Source: Burkholderia puraquae (GTDB lineage Bacteria; Pseudomonadota; Gammaproteobacteria; Burkholderiales; Burkholderiaceae). From it: 64,000 nucleotides of DNA. The first letter of the stretch is position 1; every line of letters begins with the position of its first letter. The notes beneath the pieces were generated by a model. It saw nothing but the letters and a program-made list of their open reading frames with translations. It did no database searches and was not told where the DNA came from. Position numbers and translations under genes: made by a program. The stretch spans positions 1 to 64,000 of the forward strand of contig NZ_NBYX01000015.1 in assembly GCF_002099195.1 (NCBI RefSeq), read 5' to 3'. Of this stretch, positions 35,200 to 44,425 are shown piece after piece.

Positions 35200-36147
35200 A
35201 TGAACAAATCCATCCTGCTGGCGGCCTCGGCGTGCGTGTTCGCGGTGTGCAGCAGCGGCGCGTATGCGGCGGGCGGAGAGATCGCGGTGATCGTCAAGAC
35301 GGTCAATTCGAACTACTGGCAGAACGTGCAGAAAGGCGCGAAGGCGGCGCTCGACGGGGCCAAGGGCTACACGATGACGTTCCAGGGGCCGGCGGCCGAG
35401 TCGGACATCAGCGGCCAGGTCAACATGGTCGACAACGCGGTCACGCGTCACGTGGCAGGCATCGTGCTCGCGCCGTCCGATCCCGATGCGCTGGTGCCCG
35501 CGATCAAGAAGGCATGGGAAGCGCACATTCCCGTCGTGCTGATCGACTCGGCGATCGCGGACGCCGGCAAGCCGTACTACCAGGCATTCCTGTCGACCGA
35601 CAACGAGAAGGCGGGTGCACTGTGCGCGAAGGCGCTGATCGACCGCGTCGGGCAGTCGGGCAAGATCGCGATCATGTCGTACGTGCCGGGCGCGGGGTCC
35701 GAGGTCAGCCGCGTCGGCGGGTTCCGCAAGTACATCGAGAGCCATTCGAAGCTGCAGGTCGTCGGCCCGTACTACTCGCAATCGCAAATGGCGACCGCGC
35801 TGAACCAGACGACCGACGTGCTGTCGGCGAACCCAGACCTGAAGGGCATCTTCGGCGCGAACGAGCCGACCGCGGTCGGGATGGGCCGTGCGTTGAAGCA
35901 GTCGGGCAAGGCGGGCAAGGTGGTGGCGATCGGGTTCGACGGCAACGAGGACCTGCAGGGCTTCGTGCGCGACGGCACCGTACAGGCGATCGCCGTGCAG
36001 GGCTCGTGGCAAATGGGGAACCAGGGCGTGCGTACGGCGCTCGACGTGATCGAGCGCAAGCCCGCGCCGAAGCTGATCGATACCGGCGTCGTGATGGTCG
36101 ACAAGCAGAACCTCGATTCGGAGGCGGCGAAGAATGTCCTGTACTGA
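35200..36147 (+). CDS. sugar ABC transporter, periplasmic binding protein (RbsB type)
   Basis: 315 residues with a signal peptide ending near AYAAGG (about residue 24). The mature type I fold has IAVIVKTVNSNYWQNVQKGA, MVDNAVTRHVAGIVLAPSDP, FLSTDNEKAGALCA, and GFDGNEDLQGFVRDG-type residues. This group binds ribose, fucose, galactose-like or related sugars. Ribosome site GAAGCGGAGCG precedes 35200. It is followed by catabolic enzymes, so it probably captures their aldose substrate. Confidence 0.93.
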   Translation: MNKSILLAASACVFAVCSSGAYAAGGEIAVIVKTVNSNYWQNVQKGAKAALDGAKGYTMTFQGPAAESDISGQVNMVDNAVTRHVAGIVLAPSDPDALVPAIKKAWEAHIPVVLIDSAIADAGKPYYQAFLSTDNEKAGALCAKALIDRVGQSGKIAIMSYVPGAGSEVSRVGGFRKYIESHSKLQVVGPYYSQSQMATALNQTTDVLSANPDLKGIFGANEPTAVGMGRALKQSGKAGKVVAIGFDGNEDLQGFVRDGTVQAIAVQGSWQMGNQGVRTALDVIERKPAPKLIDTGVVMVDKQNLDSEAAKNVLY

Positions 36148-36221
36148 GCGGCCCCGCCAGCCGCCCGCGCGCGGGCGGCGACCGGCGGCCGTGCCTCTTT
36201 TTTCGCATCCAGTCACGACTC

Positions 36222-37238
36222 ATGAACGCAAACGATACGCGCACATTGCCGCGCAGCGGGCTGACGGTGTCCGCACTCGGCCTCGGCTGCTCGCAGCTCG
36301 GCGGCCTTTATCGGCCGATGTCGGCCGCCGATGCCGCCGCGCTCGTCGACGCCGCGTGGGCGGCCGGCCTGCGCTATTTCGACACCGCGCCGTATTACGG
36401 CTACACGCTGTCCGAGCGGCGCGTGGGGGCGGGGCTCGCCCCGCGCGAGCGTCGCGCCTTCACGCTCAGCACGAAGGTCGGGCGGCTGATGCGGGCCGAC
36501 GCGAGCGTGCGGCCGGGCGACGACGGCTGGGCGGAGCCGCTGCCGTTCCGGCCGGTCTACGACTACAGCTACGACGGGATCATGCGCTCGCACGACGACA
36601 GCCGGCAACGGCTCGGGCTCGCGCGGATCGACATGCTGTACGTGCACGACATCGGCGCGATGACGCACGGCGATCGTCACGCGCACTACTGGGACCAGTT
36701 GACCCGCGGCGGCGGGCTTCGCGCGCTGGATGCGCTGCGCTCGGGCGGCGAGATCGGCGGGTTCGGTCTCGGCGTGAACGAATGGGAGGTCGCGGCCGAC
36801 GCGCTGAACGAAGCGGCGCTCGATGCGGTGCTGCTGGCCGGCCGCTATACGCTGCTCGAACAGACGGCGCTCGAACCGCTGCTCGACGCGTGTGCCCGTG
36901 AAGGGACGGCGATCGTGATCGGCGGCGTGTTCAATTCCGGTTTGCTCGCCGGCAACGGCAAGTTCAACTATGCGGACGCGAGCGCCGACGTGATCGACAA
37001 GGCGACGCGGCTCGGCGCGCTGTGCAACCGCTTCGACGTGCCGCTTCCGGCCGCGGCCTTGCAGTTCCCGTTCGGCCATCCGGCCGTCGTGTCGTGCGTG
37101 GTCGGCGCGCGCAGCGTGGCTCAACTGAAGCAGAACATCGCATGGTTCGAGCGCCCCGCGCCGGCCGAACTGTGGGATGCGCTGCGCGACGAAGGGCTGA
37201 TCGATGCGCACGCGCCGGTGCCGGGAGCACGCGCATGA
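36222..37238 (+). CDS. aldo/keto reductase family aldose 1-dehydrogenase (L-fucose / L-galactose type)
   Basis: 338 residues, TIM-barrel aldo/keto reductase. N-terminal TVSALGLGCSQLGGLYRP, catalytic Tyr region FDTAPYYGYTLSERRVG (about 45-60), and IDMLYVHDIGAMTHG near 140 match D-threo-aldose 1-dehydrogenase and plant L-galactose dehydrogenase. It would oxidise the aldose C1 to a lactone with NAD(P). It overlaps the lactonase by 4 bp, which supports consecutive steps. Exact sugar unproven; L-fucose and L-galactose are usual substrates of the class. Confidence 0.88.
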   Translation: MNANDTRTLPRSGLTVSALGLGCSQLGGLYRPMSAADAAALVDAAWAAGLRYFDTAPYYGYTLSERRVGAGLAPRERRAFTLSTKVGRLMRADASVRPGDDGWAEPLPFRPVYDYSYDGIMRSHDDSRQRLGLARIDMLYVHDIGAMTHGDRHAHYWDQLTRGGGLRALDALRSGGEIGGFGLGVNEWEVAADALNEAALDAVLLAGRYTLLEQTALEPLLDACAREGTAIVIGGVFNSGLLAGNGKFNYADASADVIDKATRLGALCNRFDVPLPAAALQFPFGHPAVVSCVVGARSVAQLKQNIAWFERPAPAELWDALRDEGLIDAHAPVPGARA

Positions 37239-38110
37239 CCGCACGGATCGACGCCCATCAGCATTACTGGCGCATCGGCGCGCGGGCCGGCTGCTGGCCG
37301 CCGGCCGAGCTCGATGCGATTCACCGGGATTTCGGCCCCGCCGATCTGGCGCCGCTGCTCGACGCCGCGCGCATCGACACCACCGTCCTCGTGCAGTCGC
37401 TGCCGAGCGAAGCCGACACGCGCTTTCTGCTCGATCTCGCGGCTGAAACGCCGAGCGTCGGCGCCGTGGTCGGCTGGGTCGACCTGAAGGCCGACGACGC
37501 ACCCGCGCGGATCGCGGCGTTCGCATCCGCGCCGAAGGCGCGCGGCTTGCGACCGATGCTGCAGGATCTGCCCGACGACGCGTGGATCGACGATCCGCGG
37601 CTGGATCGCGCGGTTGCCGCGATGCTCGAGCACGGGCTGCGCTTCGATGCGCTGGTGATGCCGCGCCATCTCGATGCGCTGCTCGCATTCGCGCGACGCC
37701 ATCCGGATCTGCCGATCGTGATCGACCACGGCGCGAAGCCGTTCATCGAGCGCGGCGAGATGCAGCCGTGGCTAACGTCGATGCGCCGGCTCGCGAACCT
37801 GCCGAACCTGCATTGCAAGCTGTCCGGCCTCTGGACGGAGGCCGGGCCGTCGGCCGGCCCGGATGCCGTGCGCACACGCACGCGGCTGTATGTCCACGCG
37901 CTGGCCGATCTGTTCGGGCCGGCGCGCTTGATGTGGGGCAGCGACTGGCCGGTGCTTAGGCTGGCGTCGGCGTGCGGCGGCTACGGCGAATGGCTGGCCG
38001 CGTGCGAGGACGATTGCGCGCAGTCGCTCGGCGCCGCGGCGCTCGACGGCCTTTTCGGCGGCAACGCGCGCCGCTTCTACCGGATCGACACCGCACGCCA
38101 CGACGAATGA
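37235..38110 (+). CDS. sugar lactonase, COG3618 amidohydrolase (L-fuconolactonase type)
   Basis: 291 residues of the amidohydrolase superfamily. It opens IDAHQHYWRI (the metal-binding HxH pattern), has VIDHGAKP near 165, and ends with the catalytic MWGSDWPVLRL near 235. This is the family of L-fucono- and related lactonases. It should hydrolyse the lactone made by the upstream dehydrogenase to an aldonate. ATGA overlap with the upstream gene shows translational coupling. Confidence 0.9.
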   Translation: MTARIDAHQHYWRIGARAGCWPPAELDAIHRDFGPADLAPLLDAARIDTTVLVQSLPSEADTRFLLDLAAETPSVGAVVGWVDLKADDAPARIAAFASAPKARGLRPMLQDLPDDAWIDDPRLDRAVAAMLEHGLRFDALVMPRHLDALLAFARRHPDLPIVIDHGAKPFIERGEMQPWLTSMRRLANLPNLHCKLSGLWTEAGPSAGPDAVRTRTRLYVHALADLFGPARLMWGSDWPVLRLASACGGYGEWLAACEDDCAQSLGAAALDGLFGGNARRFYRIDTARHDE

Positions 38111-38132
38111 ACCAGAACGAAAGGAAACCGAC

Positions 38133-39143
38133 ATGCTCAGCGTGATTTGCGAATCCCCCGGCGTGCTGCGCGTGCAGCATCGCGAGCTGCCCGTGCGCGG
38201 CAGCGGCGAAGTGCTGTTGCGCGTGCAACGGGTCGGCATCTGCGGCACCGATCTGCACATCTTCACCGGCAACCAGCCGTACCTCGACTATCCGCGCGTG
38301 ATGGGCCATGAGCTTTCGGCGGTCGTCGTCGAGGCGGAAGCCGAATCGGGGCTCGGCGCCGGCGACGCGGTGTACGTGATGCCGTATCTGTCGTGCGGAC
38401 ACTGCGTCGCCTGCCGGCACGGCAACACGAACTGCTGCGTGAACATCAAGGTGCTCGGCGTGCATCGCGACGGCGCACTCGCCGAATACCTGAGCGTGCC
38501 CGCGCAGTTCGTTCACAAGGCCGACGGCATTTCGCTCGACCAGGCGGCGATGCTCGAATTTCTCGCGATCGGCGCGCATGCGGTGCGGCGCGCGGACATC
38601 CGCGCCGGGCAGCGCGCGCTGGTCGTCGGCGCGGGGCCGATCGGCATGGCCGCGATGATCTTCGCGAAGCTGCGCGGCGCCGACGTCACGTGCCTCGACA
38701 CGCGGGCCGACCGGCTGGCGTTCTGCCGCCAGCATCTGGCTGTCGATGCGGCGGTGGAGGTCGGGGAAGGCGACGCGGAGCGTCTCGCGTCGTTGACGAA
38801 CGGCGAGTATTTCGACGCGGTGTTCGACGCGACCGGCAACCTCGATGCGATGAATCGCGGTTTCGAATTCGTCGCGCACGGCGGCAAATACACGCTGATC
38901 TCGATCGTGCGCGGGCATGTCGCGTTTTCGGATCCCGAATTCCACAAGCGGGAAACCACGCTGCTCGCGAGCCGCAACGCGACGGCCGAGGATTTCGCGA
39001 CGGTGCTCGACGCGATGCGCGCGGGGCGCATTCCGGACCGCGCGCTGAACACGCACCGGATGCGGCTCGATGAGGTGCCGGACGCGCTGCCGCGTTTGCT
39101 GGATGCCGGGCAGACCGTCGTGAAGGCGCTCGTCGAATGCTGA
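38133..39143 (+). CDS. zinc alcohol dehydrogenase, L-galactonate 5-dehydrogenase (LgoD) type
   Basis: 336 residues of the medium-chain zinc dehydrogenase family. Catalytic zinc pattern GICGTDLHIFTGNQPYLDYPRVMGHE with a Cys, and the structural-zinc Cys cluster CGHCVACRHGNTNCC, are intact. The nucleotide-binding turn is VVGAGPIGMAAM near 165. The sequence style resembles E. coli LgoD (YjjN), which oxidises L-galactonate to D-tagaturonate. The tagaturonate reductase-like gene next to it supports this. Could also act on L-fuconate or L-idonate. Confidence 0.8.
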   Translation: MLSVICESPGVLRVQHRELPVRGSGEVLLRVQRVGICGTDLHIFTGNQPYLDYPRVMGHELSAVVVEAEAESGLGAGDAVYVMPYLSCGHCVACRHGNTNCCVNIKVLGVHRDGALAEYLSVPAQFVHKADGISLDQAAMLEFLAIGAHAVRRADIRAGQRALVVGAGPIGMAAMIFAKLRGADVTCLDTRADRLAFCRQHLAVDAAVEVGEGDAERLASLTNGEYFDAVFDATGNLDAMNRGFEFVAHGGKYTLISIVRGHVAFSDPEFHKRETTLLASRNATAEDFATVLDAMRAGRIPDRALNTHRMRLDEVPDALPRLLDAGQTVVKALVEC

Positions 39144-39174
39144 TCCGTCGAATCCGCCACGCGGAGCGCACGCG

Positions 39175-40356
39175 ATGACGCCGCCGATCCTGCAGTTCGG
39201 CACGAGCCGCTTCCTGCTCGCGCACGTCGACCTGTTCGTCTCCCAGGCGCTGGACGACGGCAACGCGATCGGCGGCATCGGCATCGTGCAGACGACCGGC
39301 AATCCGGCCAGCCGCGCCCGCATCGACGCGTTGCGCGCCACCGGCCGCTATCCGGTGCGGATTCGCGGGCGCGAGCGCGGCGGCGTGGTCGACGAAGTCG
39401 TCGAGTGCCGCGCCGTGCAGCGCGCGTGGGACGCCGAGCGCGACTGGGCAGAAATACGCGGCGCCGCGATCGAGACGGTACGCGTGATCGTGTCGAACAC
39501 CGGCGACGCAGGCTATCGCGCCGATCCGCGCGACGCCGCGGACCTGCTGGCCGAGCCCGAGCACGCACCGCATGGTTTTCCGGCGAAGCTGCTCGCGCTG
39601 CTGCATGCGCGCTGGCAGGCGCGGCCCGATGACGGCGTTTCCATCCTGCCTTGCGAACTGGTGACGAACAACGGCGACACGCTGCGCGACATCGTGCTGG
39701 GCCTCGCGCGCCAGTGGCGGCTGCCCGACGCGTTCGCCGACTATCTGGGCAACTGCTGCATATGGGTCAACTCGCTCGTCGACCGCATCGTGTCCGAGCC
39801 GCTTCATCCGGTCGGCGCGATCGCGGAGCCTTACGCGCTATGGGCGATCGAACGGCGTGCCGGCATGGCGCTGCCGTGCCGGCACGCGCAGATCGTCGTC
39901 ACCGACGATTTGCGCAGCCACGAGCGCCTGAAGCTGTTCTTCCTCAATCTCGGGCACAGCTGGCTCGCGGAGCAGTGGCTCGCGGCGGGGCGCGACGCAT
40001 CGGAAACGGTGCTGAACGCGATGAACGATGCGCGGCTGCGCGACGGTCTCGAGGCCGTGTGGCGCGATGAAGTCGCGCCGGTATTCGTGGCGCTGGGCTT
40101 GCGCGAAACGGCCGAACGCTACGTCGACAGCGTGCGCGAGCGCTTGCTCAATCCGTTTCTCGCGCATCGCATCGCCGATATCGCGGTCAACCATCGCGAG
40201 AAGGTGGCGCGGCGGATCGAGCCGCTGCTCGCGCTCGCGGATTCGCTGGCGCTGCCGGCCGAACAACCGCGGTTGCGGCAACTCGTCGCCCGCTATGAAC
40301 CGGCGGCCGGCGCTGCGGCGGCCGGCATCGCAACGACAGGGAGAGAGGCATCGTGA
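39175..40356 (+). CDS. tagaturonate reductase-like (UxaB / mannitol dehydrogenase family)
   Basis: 393 residues of the long-chain mannitol dehydrogenase family. ILQFGTSRFLLAHVD at the start and VSNTGDAGY near 105 resemble UxaB, and the domain linker ILPCELVTNNGDTLRDIV and VNSLVDRIV (about 160-205) are typical. It is about 90 residues shorter than E. coli UxaB. It would reduce D-tagaturonate to D-altronate, the next step after LgoD. It overlaps the dehydratase by 4 bp. Confidence 0.82.
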   Translation: MTPPILQFGTSRFLLAHVDLFVSQALDDGNAIGGIGIVQTTGNPASRARIDALRATGRYPVRIRGRERGGVVDEVVECRAVQRAWDAERDWAEIRGAAIETVRVIVSNTGDAGYRADPRDAADLLAEPEHAPHGFPAKLLALLHARWQARPDDGVSILPCELVTNNGDTLRDIVLGLARQWRLPDAFADYLGNCCIWVNSLVDRIVSEPLHPVGAIAEPYALWAIERRAGMALPCRHAQIVVTDDLRSHERLKLFFLNLGHSWLAEQWLAAGRDASETVLNAMNDARLRDGLEAVWRDEVAPVFVALGLRETAERYVDSVRERLLNPFLAHRIADIAVNHREKVARRIEPLLALADSLALPAEQPRLRQLVARYEPAAGAAAAGIATTGREAS

Positions 40357-41876
40357 AGCAACCGGCAATCGTGATTCTTCACGGCAACGACAACGTCGCC
40401 GTCGCGCTCGACGCGCTGGCGCCCGACGTGCCGATCGACGTGCGCGGCGAACCGTTGCGACCGGCGGACGCGATACCGGCCGGCCACAAGGTCGCCACCG
40501 CGCCGATCGCGCGCGGCGACGCGATCGTCAAATGCGGGCAGCCGATCGGCGTCGCGCTGCGCGACATCGCCGCGGGCGAGCACGCGCACGTGCACAACGT
40601 CGGGATGCCCGACCGGCATGCGCACGACGACGGGCCGATCGGCGACGCGCATGAGGTCGAGACGGATCGCCGCGATACCTTCGACGGCTTCGTGCGGCCC
40701 GGCGGCAGCGTGGGGACCCGCAACTACGTCGGCGTGATCGCGAGCGTCAACTGTTCGGCGAGCGTCTGTCATGCGATCGCCGATGCATACCGGCACGGCG
40801 CGCTCGATGCGTTCGGTCACGTCGACGGCGTCGTCGCGATCACCCATCAGAGCGGCTGCGGCATGTCGGCGACCGGGGACGGCATCGAACTGCTGCGGCG
40901 CACGCTCGTCGGCTATGCGCGGAACCCGAATTTCGCCGGCGTGCTGCTCGTCGGTCTCGGCTGCGAGGTCAACCAGGTCGGCGCGCTCGCGCAACGGCTC
41001 GACGCGGCAGCGCCCGGTACCGTGCGCACGCTGGTGATCCAGGACGAGGGCGGCGTGCGCGACACCGTGGCCAAAGGCGTGTCGATCGTGCGCGAATTGG
41101 TGGAGGCGGCCGACGGCGCGCGTCGCAGCGCCGTGCCGGCCTCGCGGCTGACGGTCGGCCTGCAATGCGGCGGGTCGGACGGCTACTCGGGCATCACCGC
41201 GAACCCGGCGCTCGGCGCGGCCGTCGATCTGCTGGCCCGCAACGGCGGCACCGCGATTCTGTCCGAGACGCCCGAGATCTACGGCGCCGAGCATCTGCTG
41301 ATCGCGCGGGCGGCGTCGCGCGACGTGGCCGAGCGCTTGCTCGGCCGGTTGCAGTGGTGGGAGCGCTACGTCGCCGACAACGGCGGCGAAATGAACAACA
41401 ACCCGTCGCCCGGCAACCTCGCCGGCGGCATCACGACGATTCTCGAGAAGTCGCTCGGTGCGGTGTCGAAGGGCGGCCGCTCGCCGCTGCGCGCGGTCTA
41501 CGACTATGCGGAGCCGGTGCGGCAAGCCGGGCTCGTGTTCATGGATACGCCGGGTTACGACCCGGTGTCGGCCACCGGGCAGATCGCCGGCGGCGCGAAT
41601 CTCGTGTGCTTCACGACGGGCCGGGGTTCGGTGTTCGGCTCGAAGCCGGTGCCGACGATCAAGATCGCGACGACGACCGGACTGTTCGAGCGGATGCAAT
41701 CGGACATGGATTTCGACAGCGGCGGGATCGTCGCCGGTTCGCTCTCGGTCGGCGAAGCGGGTGAGCGGCTGTTCCGGCTGATGCTCGACGTCGCGTCCGG
41801 GCGACGGTCCCGCAGCGAGGACAACGGCATCGGCGAACGCGAGTTCGTGCCGTGGCTGCGCGGCGCGGTCATGTGA
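40353..41876 (+). CDS. altronate dehydratase (UxaA family)
   Basis: 507 residues, close to full-length UxaA. An N-terminal SAF-type region (VKCGQPIGVALRDIAAGEHAHVHN) is followed by the catalytic region with VGTRNYVGVIASVNCSA, THQSGCGMSATGDGIELL, and LVGLGCEVNQ, containing the conserved Cys residues of the iron-dependent dehydratase. It would turn D-altronate into 2-keto-3-deoxy-D-gluconate, completing the pathway suggested by the operon. No KDG kinase or aldolase is present in the window. Confidence 0.87.
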   Translation: MKQPAIVILHGNDNVAVALDALAPDVPIDVRGEPLRPADAIPAGHKVATAPIARGDAIVKCGQPIGVALRDIAAGEHAHVHNVGMPDRHAHDDGPIGDAHEVETDRRDTFDGFVRPGGSVGTRNYVGVIASVNCSASVCHAIADAYRHGALDAFGHVDGVVAITHQSGCGMSATGDGIELLRRTLVGYARNPNFAGVLLVGLGCEVNQVGALAQRLDAAAPGTVRTLVIQDEGGVRDTVAKGVSIVRELVEAADGARRSAVPASRLTVGLQCGGSDGYSGITANPALGAAVDLLARNGGTAILSETPEIYGAEHLLIARAASRDVAERLLGRLQWWERYVADNGGEMNNNPSPGNLAGGITTILEKSLGAVSKGGRSPLRAVYDYAEPVRQAGLVFMDTPGYDPVSATGQIAGGANLVCFTTGRGSVFGSKPVPTIKIATTTGLFERMQSDMDFDSGGIVAGSLSVGEAGERLFRLMLDVASGRRSRSEDNGIGEREFVPWLRGAVM

Positions 41877-41931
41877 CGGGAAAGGCGGTGTGCGTCCGCG
41901 TGCGTAATCGGACAGCGAAGGAGAACCCGCG

Positions 41932-42210
41932 ATGGAAACCAGCATGAGCGAGCCGATGATCGGCGAAACCGGCCACGACGGCTCGCTGTCGGAACTCGAG
42001 AAGGGCTTGCTGGCCGAGGCGCTGCGCTTGCTCGCCGAGACGCGCGCGCGTGCGCTGGAACTCTGTGTCGAGGTCAGCCGGCGGCAGGGCGGCGCCGCGC
42101 CGGACGTCCACGATTTCAACCTGCCGACGATCATCGAACTGCAACGGCGCTTCGGTGCGCGATCCGGCCCGGACGGCGCCGGCATGACAGCGTCCGGTCG
42201 CTTCGCGTAG
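41932..42210 (+). CDS. small unknown protein, last gene of the L-galactose-like operon
   Basis: 92 residues with GGAG upstream of the ATG (GAAGGAGAACC before 41932). It is the last gene of the operon. The core (about 20-70) is helical: LLAEALRLLAETRARALELCVEV, then DVHDFNLPTIIELQRRF. It matches the small protein at 11052-11369, the last gene of the xylose operon, across the region AxALRxL to DF.L..II.L. No known domain, signal peptide or membrane segment is seen. Function unknown; the recurring position suggests a regulator or accessory of sugar metabolism. Confidence 0.7.
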   Translation: METSMSEPMIGETGHDGSLSELEKGLLAEALRLLAETRARALELCVEVSRRQGGAAPDVHDFNLPTIIELQRRFGARSGPDGAGMTASGRFA

Positions 42211-42227
42211 CCCGACCCGAAGCCGGA

Positions 42228-42243
42228 GCCGCCCGTGGGCGGC
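42228..42243. terminator. hairpin between convergent genes
   Basis: GCCGCC-CGTG-GGCGGC stem-loop (with G/C extension to GCCGCCC/GGGCGGC) 18 bp after the small gene and about 30 bp before the end of the PAP2 gene on the other strand. No T run; probable weak or bidirectional terminator. Confidence 0.45.
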
Positions 42244-42272
42244 GCCGTTGCAGGAACGCTCTTCGCTGCCGG

Positions 42273-44234
42273 TTACGCCGCCGACAGCGTGATCGACACG
42301 CCCGTCGCGGTATAAACGGGCGTTGCCTTGAACCCGTCGACCGTCACCGTCGAGAACTTCGCGGCAGCCGCCGCGCCGTCGATCAGCGCGATGGTGTCGC
42401 CGGCCTTCGGCGTGTAGCCGTTCACGAATTTCACATGCAGCGTGCCGCCCGTGACGGTGAGCGGGCCGCCCACGCGCAGGCGTCCGCCGCCGTTGCCGTC
42501 GATGTCGAGTTCGAGCGTCGTGTTGTCGAGTTGCGTATAGCGGGTCGCGATCGTCACCGGTGCATTGGCCGCGATCTTCACGCCGCCGCCCGAGCCGACG
42601 TACACGTCGCCCTTGCCGAACGCCGTCGCCGACGTGGCCGCGAGCGTGCCGCCGCTCACCTGCGTGCCGCCCGTGTAGCTGTTGTTGCCCGCCAGCGTCA
42701 GCGTGCCGCTGCCTTGCAGCGTCAGCTTGCCGGCGCCCGCGACGTCGTTGCGCCACAGGTCGGCCGCATTGAGCCCGCCCTGCGACGCATCCATCGACAC
42801 GATCACGTTGCCGTTGAACGCGCCGTAGCCATCGGCTGCCGCGAACAGGTTCAGGCGGCCCCAGCCTTCCGCATCGTCCATGACCGGATACCCGGACGAC
42901 AGTTCGGTCGTTTTCAGCACGACGCGCCGCTGGTCGGCGCTCAGGTACGGGAAGCGCGTCTGCAGCAGGATCTCCGCGCCTTTCGGCACGACCGGCGGTG
43001 CGTTCGTCGATTCGATCGCGCCGAAGCCCAACGTCATGCGGCGCAGGAACGCGGCCTGGTTCGTCGTGTAGTCGGCGAACCGGTCGGTGGCCGTCGTGCC
43101 GGAGTGGGCGAATGCGGAGAAGGTCGTGGCGCTCGTCCCCGTCAGTTGTTGCAGCGTCTGATGGGCTTGCGTGTACGCGGCCTGCGCGTCGCCGGCATAC
43201 GCGGTCAGGTTCGCCGCGCTGACGGCCAGCGCGAGCATGCGCCCGCCGATCACGTCGAGCGGCGAATGCATGCCGGCGAGGATCCGGTTCTCGCCGAGCT
43301 CGAGGCCGCGGCTGATCATTTCCTGGAAGCGCTCCGGCACGAGCCACGCCATCGTCGTCGCATCGCGCACAGCCTCGGCCGTATGGCCGCTGATGAAACC
43401 GCCGTCCGTCGCGGGCGTCGTGCTTTCCGCCGGCACGAGCGTCGGCGCGACGATCACGCTCGTGCTCCAGCGGTACGGGCGCGCATATTTGAAGAAGCGC
43501 TTCGACGGTTCGGTCGACGCGTTGTTGCCCATTTCGTTGAGCAGGTCGACGACCTTCCCGAAGCTGGCGTTGCCGCTGCTGCTGCCGACGCCGACGTTGT
43601 TGCCCGAGTCGTTGTACAGCACGGTGGTCGCATCGGCGGGCACGCTGGTGATGCTGGTCGTCTGCTGGGCCGCGGTGCGCCACGCGGCGGTGAGCGGGCC
43701 CATGCCGTCGGTCACGCTGTAACCCTTGCCGCGCCGGTCGTCGTAGTACGCGGCATCGGCCTGCTGCGGCGTGCGGGCGGTCGTCGCGTTGATCACGTAC
43801 TGCACGTTGGCCGACAGCACCGCATCGTTCAGGATCGTGCCGCACGGCACGCCGCTGTTCGGCAGCCCGGAGCAGGTCGACGGCGAGATGGCCGGGAACG
43901 CGCCGTTCGCCGGCGCGCTCACGCCCGCGTCGACCAGCATCGTCGCCGGCTGCCAGAGATCGAGGAAGCGGCTCAACACGCGCACCGCTGCGTTGGTCGA
44001 CAGCGTCGCATAGCGCGCATCGCCGCGCTGGTTGGTCGCGACGTTGTCGACGAAAGCGGGCGCGCTCGGAATCGGCGCGCTGTCGACGAAGCCGGGGTCG
44101 GCGGGCGGCGCGGGAACGGCCGCGGCGATCGTGCCGGTCGACACGACATCATCGCCGCCGCCGCAGGCAGCCAGCACGATCGCACTCGACAAGGCTGCAA
44201 CGTGCAGCGGGAAACGGCTTCGTGACGCAAACAT
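42273..44234 (-). CDS. PAP2-type acid phosphatase lipoprotein with autotransporter-like repeats
   Basis: 653 residues. The signal ends in a lipobox (LAAC, about residues 20-23), so it is probably a lipoprotein. The PAP2 phosphatase motifs are complete: KRFFKYARPYR (about 237-247), GGFISGHTAEAV, and NRILAGMHSPLD with the catalytic His. The last 150 residues are an autotransporter-associated beta-strand region (GTLTLAGNNSYTGGTQVSGGTLAATS). This joins a phosphatase to a beta-helical tail. Start 44234 chosen over 44246 because of GGAG spacing. Confidence 0.85.
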   Translation of the reverse strand: MFASRSRFPLHVAALSSAIVLAACGGGDDVVSTGTIAAAVPAPPADPGFVDSAPIPSAPAFVDNVATNQRGDARYATLSTNAAVRVLSRFLDLWQPATMLVDAGVSAPANGAFPAISPSTCSGLPNSGVPCGTILNDAVLSANVQYVINATTARTPQQADAAYYDDRRGKGYSVTDGMGPLTAAWRTAAQQTTSITSVPADATTVLYNDSGNNVGVGSSSGNASFGKVVDLLNEMGNNASTEPSKRFFKYARPYRWSTSVIVAPTLVPAESTTPATDGGFISGHTAEAVRDATTMAWLVPERFQEMISRGLELGENRILAGMHSPLDVIGGRMLALAVSAANLTAYAGDAQAAYTQAHQTLQQLTGTSATTFSAFAHSGTTATDRFADYTTNQAAFLRRMTLGFGAIESTNAPPVVPKGAEILLQTRFPYLSADQRRVVLKTTELSSGYPVMDDAEGWGRLNLFAAADGYGAFNGNVIVSMDASQGGLNAADLWRNDVAGAGKLTLQGSGTLTLAGNNSYTGGTQVSGGTLAATSATAFGKGDVYVGSGGGVKIAANAPVTIATRYTQLDNTTLELDIDGNGGGRLRVGGPLTVTGGTLHVKFVNGYTPKAGDTIALIDGAAAAAKFSTVTVDGFKATPVYTATGVSITLSAA

Positions 44235-44425
44235 GCAAGACTCCATCCTGATGGTAGAAGATGGAGGATTGTGGTGAGCGATCGTTACGCGGCCGTTACG
44301 GAATTGTTTCGTTTCGCACGCAGCGGGCGAAAGTTCCCACTATTTGGTTAATTTCCAGTGCTGACCATGACGGACACCGGAATTCATGCGTCGTCCGTCA
44401 TCGAGACAGGGCGCCGGGCACCGGC

